From contig NZ_MDDW01000005.1 in assembly GCF_001854865.1 (NCBI RefSeq), forward strand, positions 26,115 through 40,373: DNA of 14,259 bases, in the 5' to 3' direction. The notes under the pieces were generated by a model. The model ran no database searches. It was not told the origin of the DNA and saw only the letters and a list, made by a program, of their open reading frames with translations. The position numbers and the translations under genes are program-made. Shown piece after piece: positions 1 through 8,920 of this stretch; within the stretch, counting starts at the first letter, position 1, and each line of letters opens with the position of its first letter. Source of the DNA: Rhizobium sp. LCM 4573. GTDB taxonomy: Bacteria > Pseudomonadota > Alphaproteobacteria > Rhizobiales > Rhizobiaceae.

Positions 1-615
1 CACCGCCTCAGCATCACGGCTGATGCCGGAGCAGATCATGCCGCCCATCGAGGCGCAAGCAAGGATCACCGGCCGCCCCCCTGATTGCTCGAAGGAATAG
101 CGCACGAGCGCCGCGATATCCTTCACGCCCTTGTCGTCGAAGGAGGTGACGCTCGGCGAGTAATAGGTGCCGCCATTGCCGGCGGTCAGGTTCTTCAGCC
201 GGTTGAAATTGCCGCCGAAGGAATAGTCGTTGACGCCGAGGCGCCGGTCGCCGCCCCGCCCATGGATGAAGATCACCGTGAAGGCGGCGCCCTTTTCCTG
301 TCCCACTCTGGTGACATCGATGCGCCGGCCGCCGAGATCGAGCGTCTCGTCCTGCTGCTCGCGCCTCACCGCGGTCGAGACATAGGCACTCTTCACCCGG
401 CGCTCCGGCACCTGGTCGCGCCCGTTGATATCGCGCATTTCCTGGTAGTCGATCACCTCGTATGCGCCGCCATCCCTGCTTTCCAGCACGGTCTGGCGCG
501 AGAAGAGCTCGTCCTTGAATGGCCTGATCGGCCCCTGCTGCGCACTGGCGGGAATTCCCGCCAATGCCGCAAGCCCGACGAAAATCGCGCCTCGGATGAA
601 ATGAACTGTGGACAT
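1..615 (-). CDS. Secreted alpha/beta-hydrolase-like protein, C-terminus beyond window
   Basis: The minus strand reads openly from an ATG at 615 to the window edge: 205 codons with no stop, so the C-terminus is missing. Residues 1-25 form a signal peptide, with one Arg, a hydrophobic run and a likely signal peptidase I site after PASA (residues 22-25). An alpha/beta-hydrolase pattern follows: a strand plus oxyanion-type segment FIHGRGGD at 116-123, and a nucleophile-elbow candidate CASMGG at 187-192 with Ser189, in which Cys replaces the usual first Gly of GxSxG. The remaining catalytic Asp/His would lie outside the window. A GAGAAGG sequence four bases upstream is the ribosome binding site. 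The product is inferred to be a periplasmic or secreted esterase/hydrolase; the substrate is unknown. It diverges from parE across about 195 bases. Long open frames on the opposite strand here are shadows. Confidence 0.72.
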   Translation of the reverse strand, partial: MSTVHFIRGAIFVGLAALAGIPASAQQGPIRPFKDELFSRQTVLESRDGGAYEVIDYQEMRDINGRDQVPERRVKSAYVSTAVRREQQDETLDLGGRRIDVTRVGQEKGAAFTVIFIHGRGGDRRLGVNDYSFGGNFNRLKNLTAGNGGTYYSPSVTSFDDKGVKDIAALVRYSFEQSGGRPVILACASMGGMICSGISRDAEAV

Positions 616-810
616 GGCGCCTTCTCACCGCTTGTTCGAGGCTTGGCTGCTTGCCATTACCGATACACGGCCGCATTGGTCACGGAAAACCGTTTCCCTG
701 CGGCATCGCGAAAAAGCCGGGTTTCTGGCACAATCGCAGGTGATTCGAAACAGCATGAGATGGGTATGGCCTCTTCCTCCGCACCCCGACAGGTAGTATC
801 GACGCAGCCG

Positions 811-2865
<2,055 letters not shown>

Positions 2866-2891
2866 CCGGCTCAGAAAAGCGCAAGCCGTGT

Positions 2892-2930
2892 CGGACCGGG
2901 CGCGCGAAAGTGTCCGGTCCGCTTTTGTTC
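2892..2930 (+). terminator. Rho-independent terminator of parE
   Basis: An eight-base perfect stem (CGGACCGG at 2892-2899 with CCGGTCCG at 2914-2921) encloses a 14-base loop and is followed by CTTTTGTT. It lies 27 bases past the parE stop codon, the expected place for an intrinsic terminator, and separates parE from the membrane-protein gene downstream. Confidence 0.75.
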
Positions 2931-3056
2931 ATATTTCTATCGCATCTACCGGCTACGCCCTATAAGTAAGCTTCATTTTAAACCCATTGGGGCTACACTT
3001 GTACGATTGACCTCGGCAGCCCACATGCCAGCGGTCACAGGGAGCAGGAACGAACC

Positions 3057-4277
3057 GTGAGCGTAGTTGACGATAAGAAGCAGCCGAAGGGGCCTCGCTG
3101 GCTCGGGCCGGTGGCTCCGAGCAGGATTGCCCTCATTCCGCCTATTTCGGCGGCGCGCTGGCTCCTTGTACTGGTCGTCATCGCCGGTATCTATTTCTTC
3201 CACGGCTTCGTCGTGCCGGTTCTGGCGGCCCTCGTCATCGGTTTTGCAAGCTGGCCGCTCTATCGCGAGCTGCTGCGCCGCATAGGCGGAAACACCACGG
3301 TTGGGGCGTCGCTCGCCATCCTCTTCATCCTGACCTTTCTGATCGTGCCGATCGGGATCGCGGTCTCCTACGCCATCGGCGAACTCCGCGAATGGATCGG
3401 CTGGGCGGTGGAGGCCAACCGCGTCGGCGCGCCGCCGCCGGAATGGATGCTTGCGCTCCCCTGGGCCGGCGCATGGCTCGGCGAACAATGGCGCCACTAT
3501 ATCGGCACTCCGGGCGCGTTCGGGGAACTGATACAGCTCGTCAGCGGCGCCAATATCGGCAATATCTACCGTGCCGTGGTGGCAGCGGGCGGTGGCGCAT
3601 TCCATCTGCTCCTCAGCCTGCTTTTCATGCTGATCGCGCTTTTCTTCGTCTATCGCGACGGCGCGGCCTTCACGCGCCAGATCGATCTTCTCGGCGAGCG
3701 CATCCTCCCGAACCGCTGGGAGCGCATGTCCCGCGTCGTGCCCGCCACCATCAGCTCCACCGTTACCGGCATGACACTGATCGCCATCGGCGAAGGTATC
3801 GTGCTCGGCATCGCCTACTGGATCGCCGGCGTCCCCTCGCCCGTCACCCTTGGCGTGTTGACCGGCATCATGGCTCTCATCCCCGGCGGAGCGCCGCTCT
3901 CCTTCACGCTGGTGTCGATCTATCTCGTCGCAAGCGGCTCCTATTTCGCCGGCATTGCGCTTTTCGTCTGGGGCACGGTGGAGCTTTTCATCGTCGACAA
4001 GACGGTGCGGCCGAGGCTCGTGGGCGGACCGATCAAGCTGCCCTTCCTGCCGACCTTCTTCGGCCTCGTCGGCGGCGTGAAGACCATGGGTTTCCTCGGC
4101 CTTTTCATCGGCCCGGTCCTGATGGCGCTCATCGTGTCCATCTGGCGCGAATGGATACGCGAGATAAAGCTTGCCGATACAGGCGAGATAGAATCGGCCG
4201 ATCTTGCCACGGGTTCCGAAGCGCCTTCCTCTCCCCCGGCCGATATGCCGGTTATCAGGAAAGTCTCCTCTCCATGA
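3057..4277 (+). CDS. AI-2E family transporter (PerM/UPF0118-type membrane protein)
   Basis: This 406-residue inner-membrane protein of the AI-2E exporter-like family (old names DUF20, UPF0118) has about eight hydrophobic segments: a pair at 33-64, then 82-108, 182-199, 236-258, 263-291, 293-313 and 332-362. The signature C-terminal block is present: the ALIPGGAPL turn near 273-281, DKTVRPRLVGG at 314-324, and LPTFFGLVGGVKTMG followed by GLFIGP. The family includes exporters of small molecules and Na+/H+ antiporters, so the substrate cannot be read from sequence. The GTG start is chosen because AGGAA lies six bases upstream. The tail (370-406) is polar and Ser/Pro-rich, probably cytoplasmic. 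The gene follows the parE terminator and is probably transcribed on its own. Its last 23 bases overlap the convergent acetyltransferase gene. Confidence 0.88.
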   Translation: MSVVDDKKQPKGPRWLGPVAPSRIALIPPISAARWLLVLVVIAGIYFFHGFVVPVLAALVIGFASWPLYRELLRRIGGNTTVGASLAILFILTFLIVPIGIAVSYAIGELREWIGWAVEANRVGAPPPEWMLALPWAGAWLGEQWRHYIGTPGAFGELIQLVSGANIGNIYRAVVAAGGGAFHLLLSLLFMLIALFFVYRDGAAFTRQIDLLGERILPNRWERMSRVVPATISSTVTGMTLIAIGEGIVLGIAYWIAGVPSPVTLGVLTGIMALIPGGAPLSFTLVSIYLVASGSYFAGIALFVWGTVELFIVDKTVRPRLVGGPIKLPFLPTFFGLVGGVKTMGFLGLFIGPVLMALIVSIWREWIREIKLADTGEIESADLATGSEAPSSPPADMPVIRKVSSP

Positions 4278-4713
4278 AGAGGCTGAGCGGATCGGGCTTG
4301 TAAGCGCCGAAAGGCTCGATCTCCACGAAACCGTAGCGGCGATAGAGGCCGATCGCCTCCGGCTGGTGGATACCCGTCTCCAGCCGGATCGCCGAAAGCG
4401 AAAGCGCCCTGCCACGCTCGATGAGGGCATCCATCAGCAGCTTGCCGATCTTCAATCCGCGCGCTTCCGGGTCCACGAACATCCGCTTGATCTCCGCGGT
4501 GCCGTCCCCTGCCTCGACCAGCGCGCAACACCCGACGATCGAGCCGTCCTTCCGCGCCACCAGGAAGGAAACCGTAGGCTTCTCCAGCGTCGACACATCC
4601 ACCAGATGATTGCTCTCCGCCGGATAGAGCGAGGCGGCATAGGCGTCCGAGAGTTCCAGCAGCCGCAAAATTTCGGATTGGCGAGGCGGTTCGATGGCGA
4701 TCGTGACGGTCAT
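4255..4713 (-). CDS. GNAT family N-acetyltransferase
   Basis: This 152-residue single-domain protein has the GNAT fold. Motif A spans strand IKRMFVDPEA and the acetyl-CoA pyrophosphate loop RGLKIG at 85-90 (R/Q-x-x-G-x-G/A), followed by helix KLLMDALIERG. The C-terminal motif B region contains AIGLYRRYGFVEIEPFG (about 120-136), where the Tyr in the YRRYGF segment is the usual general-acid position. The length is typical of a stand-alone GNAT. Proteins of this kind acetylate small molecules or protein termini; the substrate is not evident. The ATG at 4713 follows AAGGGC at about seven bases. Its 3' end overlaps the end of the AI-2E family gene by 23 bases, tail to tail. Upstream it faces a small hypothetical gene across 121 bases. 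Confidence 0.88.
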   Translation of the reverse strand: MTVTIAIEPPRQSEILRLLELSDAYAASLYPAESNHLVDVSTLEKPTVSFLVARKDGSIVGCCALVEAGDGTAEIKRMFVDPEARGLKIGKLLMDALIERGRALSLSAIRLETGIHQPEAIGLYRRYGFVEIEPFGAYKPDPLSLFMERRLS

Positions 4714-4769
4714 TGCATGCCCTTGGCTGAACGAATTGAGCCCAGCGTTACAGGAAGAACAGCCATCCG

Positions 4770-4783
4770 GAAAGGCGCCTTTC
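4770..4783. repeat. Perfect 14-base palindrome in a divergent intergenic region
   Basis: GAAAGGCGCCTTTC is a perfect 14-base palindrome between the divergent acetyltransferase and small hypothetical genes. It is about 57 bases from the first start codon and 52 from the second. Its location suits an operator, but no regulator is encoded nearby and no U-tract follows, so its role is unproven. Confidence 0.4.
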
Positions 4784-4834
4784 TCGGGTCATGATTCGTC
4801 TCCACAAAAGGCCTGAGAGAATCGAGGACGGAAC

Positions 4835-5239
4835 ATGAACGCCGCCATCATCGTGATGACCATCCTGGGCTGCGACGACACCGGAGTGGATTGCCACTAC
4901 ATCGCGACAGCCGAACAGAAGTGGCCGACGATCGAGCTGTGCGACTCCGTCGCCGAAAAACATCTCGTCACTTACGCCAATGCTCCTTATCCGGTCATCA
5001 TCGCGGTTTGCCAGAAACCGGAGGATACCGAAATCGCCACGGCGCTTCCCGAGACGGCGAAAACGCCGGAAGAGCCGGTCAAGGTAACGCCGCAAGGCGA
5101 AAGCAGCCTGGCTGCTCGTGCCATCCAGCGGGTTCGCAACGTCCTGCCCACGACGGAGGGCGTGCGCACGCTGATGCACAAGCCCGTACGGCTGATCGAG
5201 GGCAGCTATTCCTGGGTAGCCCGCAAGTTCGAGCGATAG
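4835..5239 (+). CDS. Hypothetical protein with four N-terminal cysteines
   Basis: This 134-residue protein is not one I can assign to a family. A Shine-Dalgarno-like GAGGA lies six bases before the ATG, and codon use matches the neighbouring genes, supporting a real gene. The first 12 residues are hydrophobic and end in ILGC with Cys13, followed by Asp-Asp. This superficially resembles a lipobox, but there is no positively charged n-region and the stretch is short. Cysteines at 13, 20, 36 and 59 lie in the N-terminal half (0-60). Residues 62-90 are Pro/Glu/Thr-rich and probably a linker, and 91-134 are basic and probably helical. A small disulphide- or metal-bound domain plus tail is possible. 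It converges on the DUF2336 gene 45 bases downstream, with no clear terminator between them. Confidence 0.68.
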   Translation: MNAAIIVMTILGCDDTGVDCHYIATAEQKWPTIELCDSVAEKHLVTYANAPYPVIIAVCQKPEDTEIATALPETAKTPEEPVKVTPQGESSLAARAIQRVRNVLPTTEGVRTLMHKPVRLIEGSYSWVARKFER

Positions 5240-5284
5240 TAGAGACCGCTAATCTATTTAAAACAGTAGCTTGCCTTTAAGTTC

Positions 5285-6412
5285 TCAAGCAGCCAGGTAA
5301 GCGTCGTCCGCATAGGAACGAGCGGTCGATCGCATCTCGGCCCTTTGCAGCTTCTCCACCATGTCGAGAAGCTCCGAAACGGGAGAGGCCGGCATTCCCG
5401 GCCGTCGAAATCTCTCCAACAGCAGTGCCGAAACGCTTCCCGGCGTTTCCGCGGCTTCTTCCTGCCGACGAAGGAAGACCGCATCCACGAAGACGACGGC
5501 GATGTCCCTGCCCAACCCCGCCGATTCGAGAAGCGCCCTCACCGCGTGCATTCGGCCAGTCGCGAGAATGGCCCGCACCCGCCGGTCCTCAAGGCCCGAT
5601 AGATTGGCGATGGCGCCGGCGAAGAAATCGATCTTTCCGGCACAGAGCGCATGGATCAGAAAGGCTGGAGTTAGGCGGCCGGCACCCCGCAAATGCTCCA
5701 CGAGGTCCGGAATTTCCTCATGCGGAACGCCCCCGGCGATCACTACTGCCGCCGCATTGCCCGCTTCACGGCCCACATGCTCGATCCGCTTGGCAGCCAT
5801 TGTGGCGCGCACCAGACTCGAGCCGCTCAAGGCGGCAGTTACGTGGTGAACCAGCAGGTGGCGGACATCCGCCGGCAAGTCCCTGTCCAGCAGCAGGCGT
5901 CGGATATCGGCGCTTTGGCCGAAGCGTTCGGCAATCCGCCTCAGCGTCGGCCGGCCGATCACAGCGCTTTCGTTCTCCAGGAGGATCGTTACGTCGTTTT
6001 CTTCGCCGATCTCGACGATAGCCGCCGCAGCACCGCGCGAAAGCTGCGGGCGGGCCGCGATAAATCCTCGAATCAACCTGTCGCCTCGGCCTGCGAGAGC
6101 GATGAGGTCGGTTTCGGTGATCACCGGCGAACAGGAAATGACGGTGCAGGAAATTTCCGGCTGGTCTTCGGCAAGTGCCAGAATGATGGCGCGCGGCGCT
6201 TCGGGCGATCCCGCCAGCGCCTCGGCAAGCGCAAGGCGCACGCGTGGCGAAGGGTCGTCCAGCAGATAGGTCATCGCAAGCGCGGCTGCGTGTTGCTCTT
6301 CGCGGCCGAGCGTGGCGCTGAGATAGGCGCGGCCGAGCGCACCGGCGGCTTTCGCCCTCTCGCTTGCCCTTGCCGTTGCGGTCCAGCGAAGAAATGCCTG
6401 TACGATCACCAT
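5285..6412 (-). CDS. DUF2336 domain protein
   Basis: This 375-residue Ala/Arg/Leu-rich, mostly helical protein resembles the alphaproteobacterial DUF2336 family. Supporting features are the N-terminal FLRWTATARASERAKAAGAL-type opening, a segment reading TYLLDDPSPRVRLALAEALA (about 49-68) and a further helical-repeat body. That segment looks HEAT-like. There is no signal peptide or membrane segment, so it is probably cytoplasmic. The biochemical function of the family is not established, and I do not infer one. The ATG at 6412 is chosen because MVIVQAFLRW resembles family N-termini; a weak GAGG lies just upstream. The 94-base gap before it contains two copies of CCGTTAAC (plus-strand orientation). 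It is downstream of, and on the same strand as, the flavin reductase-like gene. Confidence 0.75.
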   Translation of the reverse strand: MVIVQAFLRWTATARASERAKAAGALGRAYLSATLGREEQHAAALAMTYLLDDPSPRVRLALAEALAGSPEAPRAIILALAEDQPEISCTVISCSPVITETDLIALAGRGDRLIRGFIAARPQLSRGAAAAIVEIGEENDVTILLENESAVIGRPTLRRIAERFGQSADIRRLLLDRDLPADVRHLLVHHVTAALSGSSLVRATMAAKRIEHVGREAGNAAAVVIAGGVPHEEIPDLVEHLRGAGRLTPAFLIHALCAGKIDFFAGAIANLSGLEDRRVRAILATGRMHAVRALLESAGLGRDIAVVFVDAVFLRRQEEAAETPGSVSALLLERFRRPGMPASPVSELLDMVEKLQRAEMRSTARSYADDAYLAA

Positions 6413-6506
6413 CAGCCTCGGATACCGGAGCCGCGTCGAACCCGACCGGCTGCCGTTAACGCTATCGGCAAATGGTTTATTATTGGTTCACCATACCCGT
6501 TAACCG

Positions 6507-7115
6507 TTACGGAGCCGAAGGACGGACCATCTCGAACACTTCGGCGCCGCCATCGGAAAAATCGAGATAGCCCATGCGCGCGACCGGCCGTATGAGGCCC
6601 ATGTCCAGCCGGCCGTCGCGGATCACCTCGTCGCGAATGTGGATTCCGAGAACCTGGCCGAACACCATGTGGGAATCGGCATGCCCGCCGTCGATCGTCT
6701 TCGGCTGGAGGATCTCCGTAACCTTGCATTCGAGCACCGCATAGGCCTCCGCGACATAGGGAGCATCCACGACCTCCCCCATTTTCGGCGCCAGCCTGGC
6801 CAGATCGAATTCATTGACGCCATATTCCACCGCCGCCGACGAGGCGTTCATCTGCTCCGCCAGATGCCGGCTCGCAAGGCTTGCCGTGAAAACTCCGGTC
6901 TCTTCCGCATTCTTCAAGCTGTGCTTGCGGCCACTGGAAGAGAACATCACCAGCCGCGGCCGCTCGGAGACGAGATTGAAGAAAGAGTAAGGCGAGAGAT
7001 TGAAGGAGCCATCCCTGCCCTTGGTACCGATCCAGCCTATCGGCCGCGGCGCGACGATCGCTTTCAGCGGATCGTGCTTCAAGCCGTGAGCGTTGGTGTC
7101 GGTGGTGTAGAACAT
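6507..7115 (-). CDS. Flavin reductase-like (FMN-binding split-barrel) protein
   Basis: This 202-residue protein is of the flavin reductase-like family, with a split-barrel FMN-binding fold. The N-terminal signature is visible: APRPIGWIGTKG at 22-33, then GSFNLSPYSFFN at 36-47, where the loop binds the FMN phosphate in relatives, followed by PRLVMFSSS. The length is normal. Members reduce free flavin or act on bound FMN in two-component oxygenases; the specific reaction is not evident. Its ATG at 7115 shares its A with the TGA stop of the upstream nitroreductase (TGATG), and AGGGG inside that gene's end is about five bases away. The two are therefore probably co-transcribed and translationally coupled, suggesting a flavin-linked redox pair. 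Confidence 0.85.
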   Translation of the reverse strand: MFYTTDTNAHGLKHDPLKAIVAPRPIGWIGTKGRDGSFNLSPYSFFNLVSERPRLVMFSSSGRKHSLKNAEETGVFTASLASRHLAEQMNASSAAVEYGVNEFDLARLAPKMGEVVDAPYVAEAYAVLECKVTEILQPKTIDGGHADSHMVFGQVLGIHIRDEVIRDGRLDMGLIRPVARMGYLDFSDGGAEVFEMVRPSAP

Positions 7116-7702
7116 CAGCCCCTGCCCTCGCCAGCATAGGTGACGATTTGGGAGAGTTCCGGACGCGGGCGATCCGGCACCGGGAAATCGCTGGAGCCGA
7201 TATGGATGAAACCGGCCGCCTTCTCATCCGGAGCAATGCCCAGGAGTTCGAGCGCGCGGGCATCGTAAGCGATCCATTCCGTGCGCCAGTTGGCGACAAA
7301 GCCATGGGCCTCGGCGGCCATCAGCATGTTGAGGCATACCGCACCGGCGGAGAGAACCTGTTCCCATTCGGGGATCTTCACATGCGGAGCTGCCTTGCTG
7401 ACGACGCCGATGACGACCGGCGCCCGCAGGAAACGGGTGCGCTCGGCCTCTTGGGCCGCATCGCTGAGCTCAGGGTCCTTTTCAAGCGCCAAGCGCAGGA
7501 ACTCCGCGCTGAGTTCCCCCCGCACCGCGCCCCGGTAGACGATGAAGCGCCAGGGAGCCAGCTTTCCATGGTCGGGCACGCGTGACGCCAGGGAAAGAAT
7601 CGCTTCGATTTCAGCGTCCGAGGGGCCGGGTTCCTTGATCTGTGCAACGGGCGTGGAATGGCGCTGGCGCAGGTAATCGATGAGTTTCAAGTCATTTTGC
7701 AT
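7115..7702 (-). CDS. Nitroreductase family protein (YdjA-like)
   Basis: This is an FMN-dependent nitroreductase-family protein of 195 residues from the chosen ATG at 7702. Visible family features are RHSTP at 14-18 (the RRS-type FMN phosphate contact), [11 protein letters not shown] at 43-53, which is characteristic of the YdjA-like subgroup, and [17 protein letters not shown] at 118-134. Near the end there are GFIHIG and a Pro-rich [10 protein letters not shown] segment. The length is close to YdjA (about 183), one of the smallest nitroreductases. The frame is open further upstream to 7828 with several possible Met starts. That extension is low-quality sequence that would overlap the divergent gene, and no start has a good ribosome binding site, so the exact N-terminus is uncertain. 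It overlaps the flavin reductase-like gene by one base and is probably in operon with it. Confidence 0.87.
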   Translation of the reverse strand: MQNDLKLIDYLRQRHSTPVAQIKEPGPSDAEIEAILSLASRVPDHGKLAPWRFIVYRGAVRGELSAEFLRLALEKDPELSDAAQEAERTRFLRAPVVIGVVSKAAPHVKIPEWEQVLSAGAVCLNMLMAAEAHGFVANWRTEWIAYDARALELLGIAPDEKAAGFIHIGSSDFPVPDRPRPELSQIVTYAGEGRG

Positions 7703-7792
7703 GTGGAGAGACTTCATTCGGTACGGGAGATGGCGGGAAGGTCTTGAAATTGCCTTGTCATTGGTCTTCAAGTGACGCATTCGGTATTCAAG
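7686..7792. promoter_or_regulatory. Divergent control region with repeated TTCAAG/CTTGAA half-sites
   Basis: Four half-sites of TTCAAG or its complement occur around the nitroreductase start and the gap before the repeat protein: TTCAAG at 7686-7691, CTTGAA at 7743-7748, TTCAAG at 7767-7772 and TTCAAG at 7787-7792. The last two start 20 bases apart, about two helical turns. The spacing and inversion suit a dimeric regulator, but no regulator gene is adjacent and no convincing -35/-10 pair could be placed. Confidence 0.25.
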
Positions 7793-7811
7793 AGTCAATC
7801 GGTACAGAAAT

Positions 7812-8804
7812 ATGACGGGCATTTCCATCGCGGTACGCTGGGCTCTCGCGGGTGCACTCGTGCTCGGTCCGGCATTCGGTGGTCTGGCTCAGGATGCCTT
7901 CAAGAGTTTCAAGCAGCTCGACAGCACCGCGAAAATGCCGAAGCTCAACGCGTTCTCCGCAACGCCTGGCAACCCGAATGCCATGGCTTCGCGCGACGTG
8001 GCGATGGAAGCAAGGCTGACATCGGACGGCGCGGCCATGCAGGAAGGGCTCTCCTGGCGCGTCTTCAGCCCCATTCCGGGCGAAGACGGCAAGCTTCCGC
8101 TGGTAGCGAGCTCCGAGGGCGGCTCGGCCGATTTCCAGCTCCTTCCCGGCAACTATTTCGTCAACGTCGCCTTCGGGCGGGCGGGCGTCACGAAGAAGCT
8201 CGCCGTGCCGGCTGAAGGCGATATGGAAAAGCAGGTTCTCGTCCTCGATGCGGGCGGCTTCGTGCTGAATGCGGTTGCCGGCTCCGACGCGCCCATACCG
8301 CAGAACAAGCTCAGCTTTTCCGTCTATTCGTCGGAAGTGCGGGAAGATGGCGAGCGCGGCCTCGTCATGTCCGACGTGAAGCCGAACACCATCGTCCGGC
8401 TCAACGCCGGCACCTATCACGTGGTTTCCGAATATGGCGACATCAACGCCGTCGTGCGCGCCGATATCCAGGTGGAGGCCGGCAAGCTTACCCAGGCGGT
8501 GCTGCAGCATAAGGCGGCGGAAATCACCTTGAAGCTCGTCTCCCAGCCCGGCGGCGAGGCTATCGCCGATACAGCCTGGTCCGTCCTCACCGGTTCGGGC
8601 GACGTCGTCAGCGAAAGCGTCAGCGCCTTCTCCACAATGGTGCTTGCGGAGGGCGAATATACCGCCGTCGCCCGCAACAAGGACAAGATCTACCAGCGCG
8701 AATTCACGGTGAAGTCCGGCGAGAACAAGGATATCGAGGTGCTGATGCGCTACGATCCGCAGTTGGCGGGCGTCAAGGACGGCCAACAGGTATCCCAGGA
8801 ATAA
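7812..8804 (+). CDS. Secreted protein with three tandem beta-rich repeats
   Basis: This 330-residue protein is not assigned to a named family. Residues 1-27 are a signal peptide, with Arg9, a hydrophobic core and a cleavage motif ending in LAQ. After a linker (28-61) come three divergent repeats of about 80-88 residues: roughly 62-148, 149-236 and 237-314. Each has an opening hydrophobic strand, a W/F-S-V-type strand (SWRVFS, SFSVYS, AWSVLT), a segment ending [15 protein letters not shown] or LAEGEYTA, and a closing strand before VLVLDA, AVLQHKA or IEVLMRY. The pattern suggests beta-sandwich modules like carboxypeptidase-regulatory or CNA-B folds, exported to the periplasm or surface. No catalytic motif is visible. 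The start has only a weak ribosome site but places the signal peptide correctly. It ends at the shared bidirectional terminator. Function unknown. Confidence 0.78.
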   Translation: MTGISIAVRWALAGALVLGPAFGGLAQDAFKSFKQLDSTAKMPKLNAFSATPGNPNAMASRDVAMEARLTSDGAAMQEGLSWRVFSPIPGEDGKLPLVASSEGGSADFQLLPGNYFVNVAFGRAGVTKKLAVPAEGDMEKQVLVLDAGGFVLNAVAGSDAPIPQNKLSFSVYSSEVREDGERGLVMSDVKPNTIVRLNAGTYHVVSEYGDINAVVRADIQVEAGKLTQAVLQHKAAEITLKLVSQPGGEAIADTAWSVLTGSGDVVSESVSAFSTMVLAEGEYTAVARNKDKIYQREFTVKSGENKDIEVLMRYDPQLAGVKDGQQVSQE

Positions 8805-8832
8805 CGGTCCCGGTTAGGGAAACCGCAATAGC

Positions 8833-8864
8833 AAAAAAAGCGCCTGTTCCCAGGCGCTTTTTTT
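8833..8864. terminator. Symmetrical bidirectional intrinsic terminator
   Basis: Seven As (8833-8839), a perfect stem GCGCCTG (8840-8846) with CAGGCGC (8851-8857), a four-base TTCC loop, and seven Ts (8858-8864). Including A-T pairing the stem is 14 bp. On either strand it reads as a GC-rich hairpin followed by a U-tract, so it should end both the repeat protein (plus, stop 28 bases away) and thrS (minus, stop 56 bases away). Confidence 0.92.
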
Positions 8865-8920
8865 CATTCGACATCATCATGGACGGCGGCACCTGCGTTA
8901 CAGCTGCCGCCGGCTGTCGA

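Noticed and set aside
730..750. TGGCAC resembling a sigma-54 promoter before parE
   Set aside because: The matching TTGC element at the right spacing is absent.
85..810. In-frame upstream extension that would make ParE 926 residues
   Set aside because: The region is coding on the minus strand for a signal-peptide hydrolase, and rhizobial ParE N-termini resemble MDDxND at 811.
2973..4430. 485-codon minus-strand frame opposite the AI-2E family gene
   Set aside because: Composition is D/E/H/R-rich shadow sequence; the opposite strand has a classic multi-span membrane protein.
7703..7828. N-terminal extension of the nitroreductase
   Set aside because: It would overlap the divergent secreted-protein start, lacks family resemblance and lies in control-region-like sequence.
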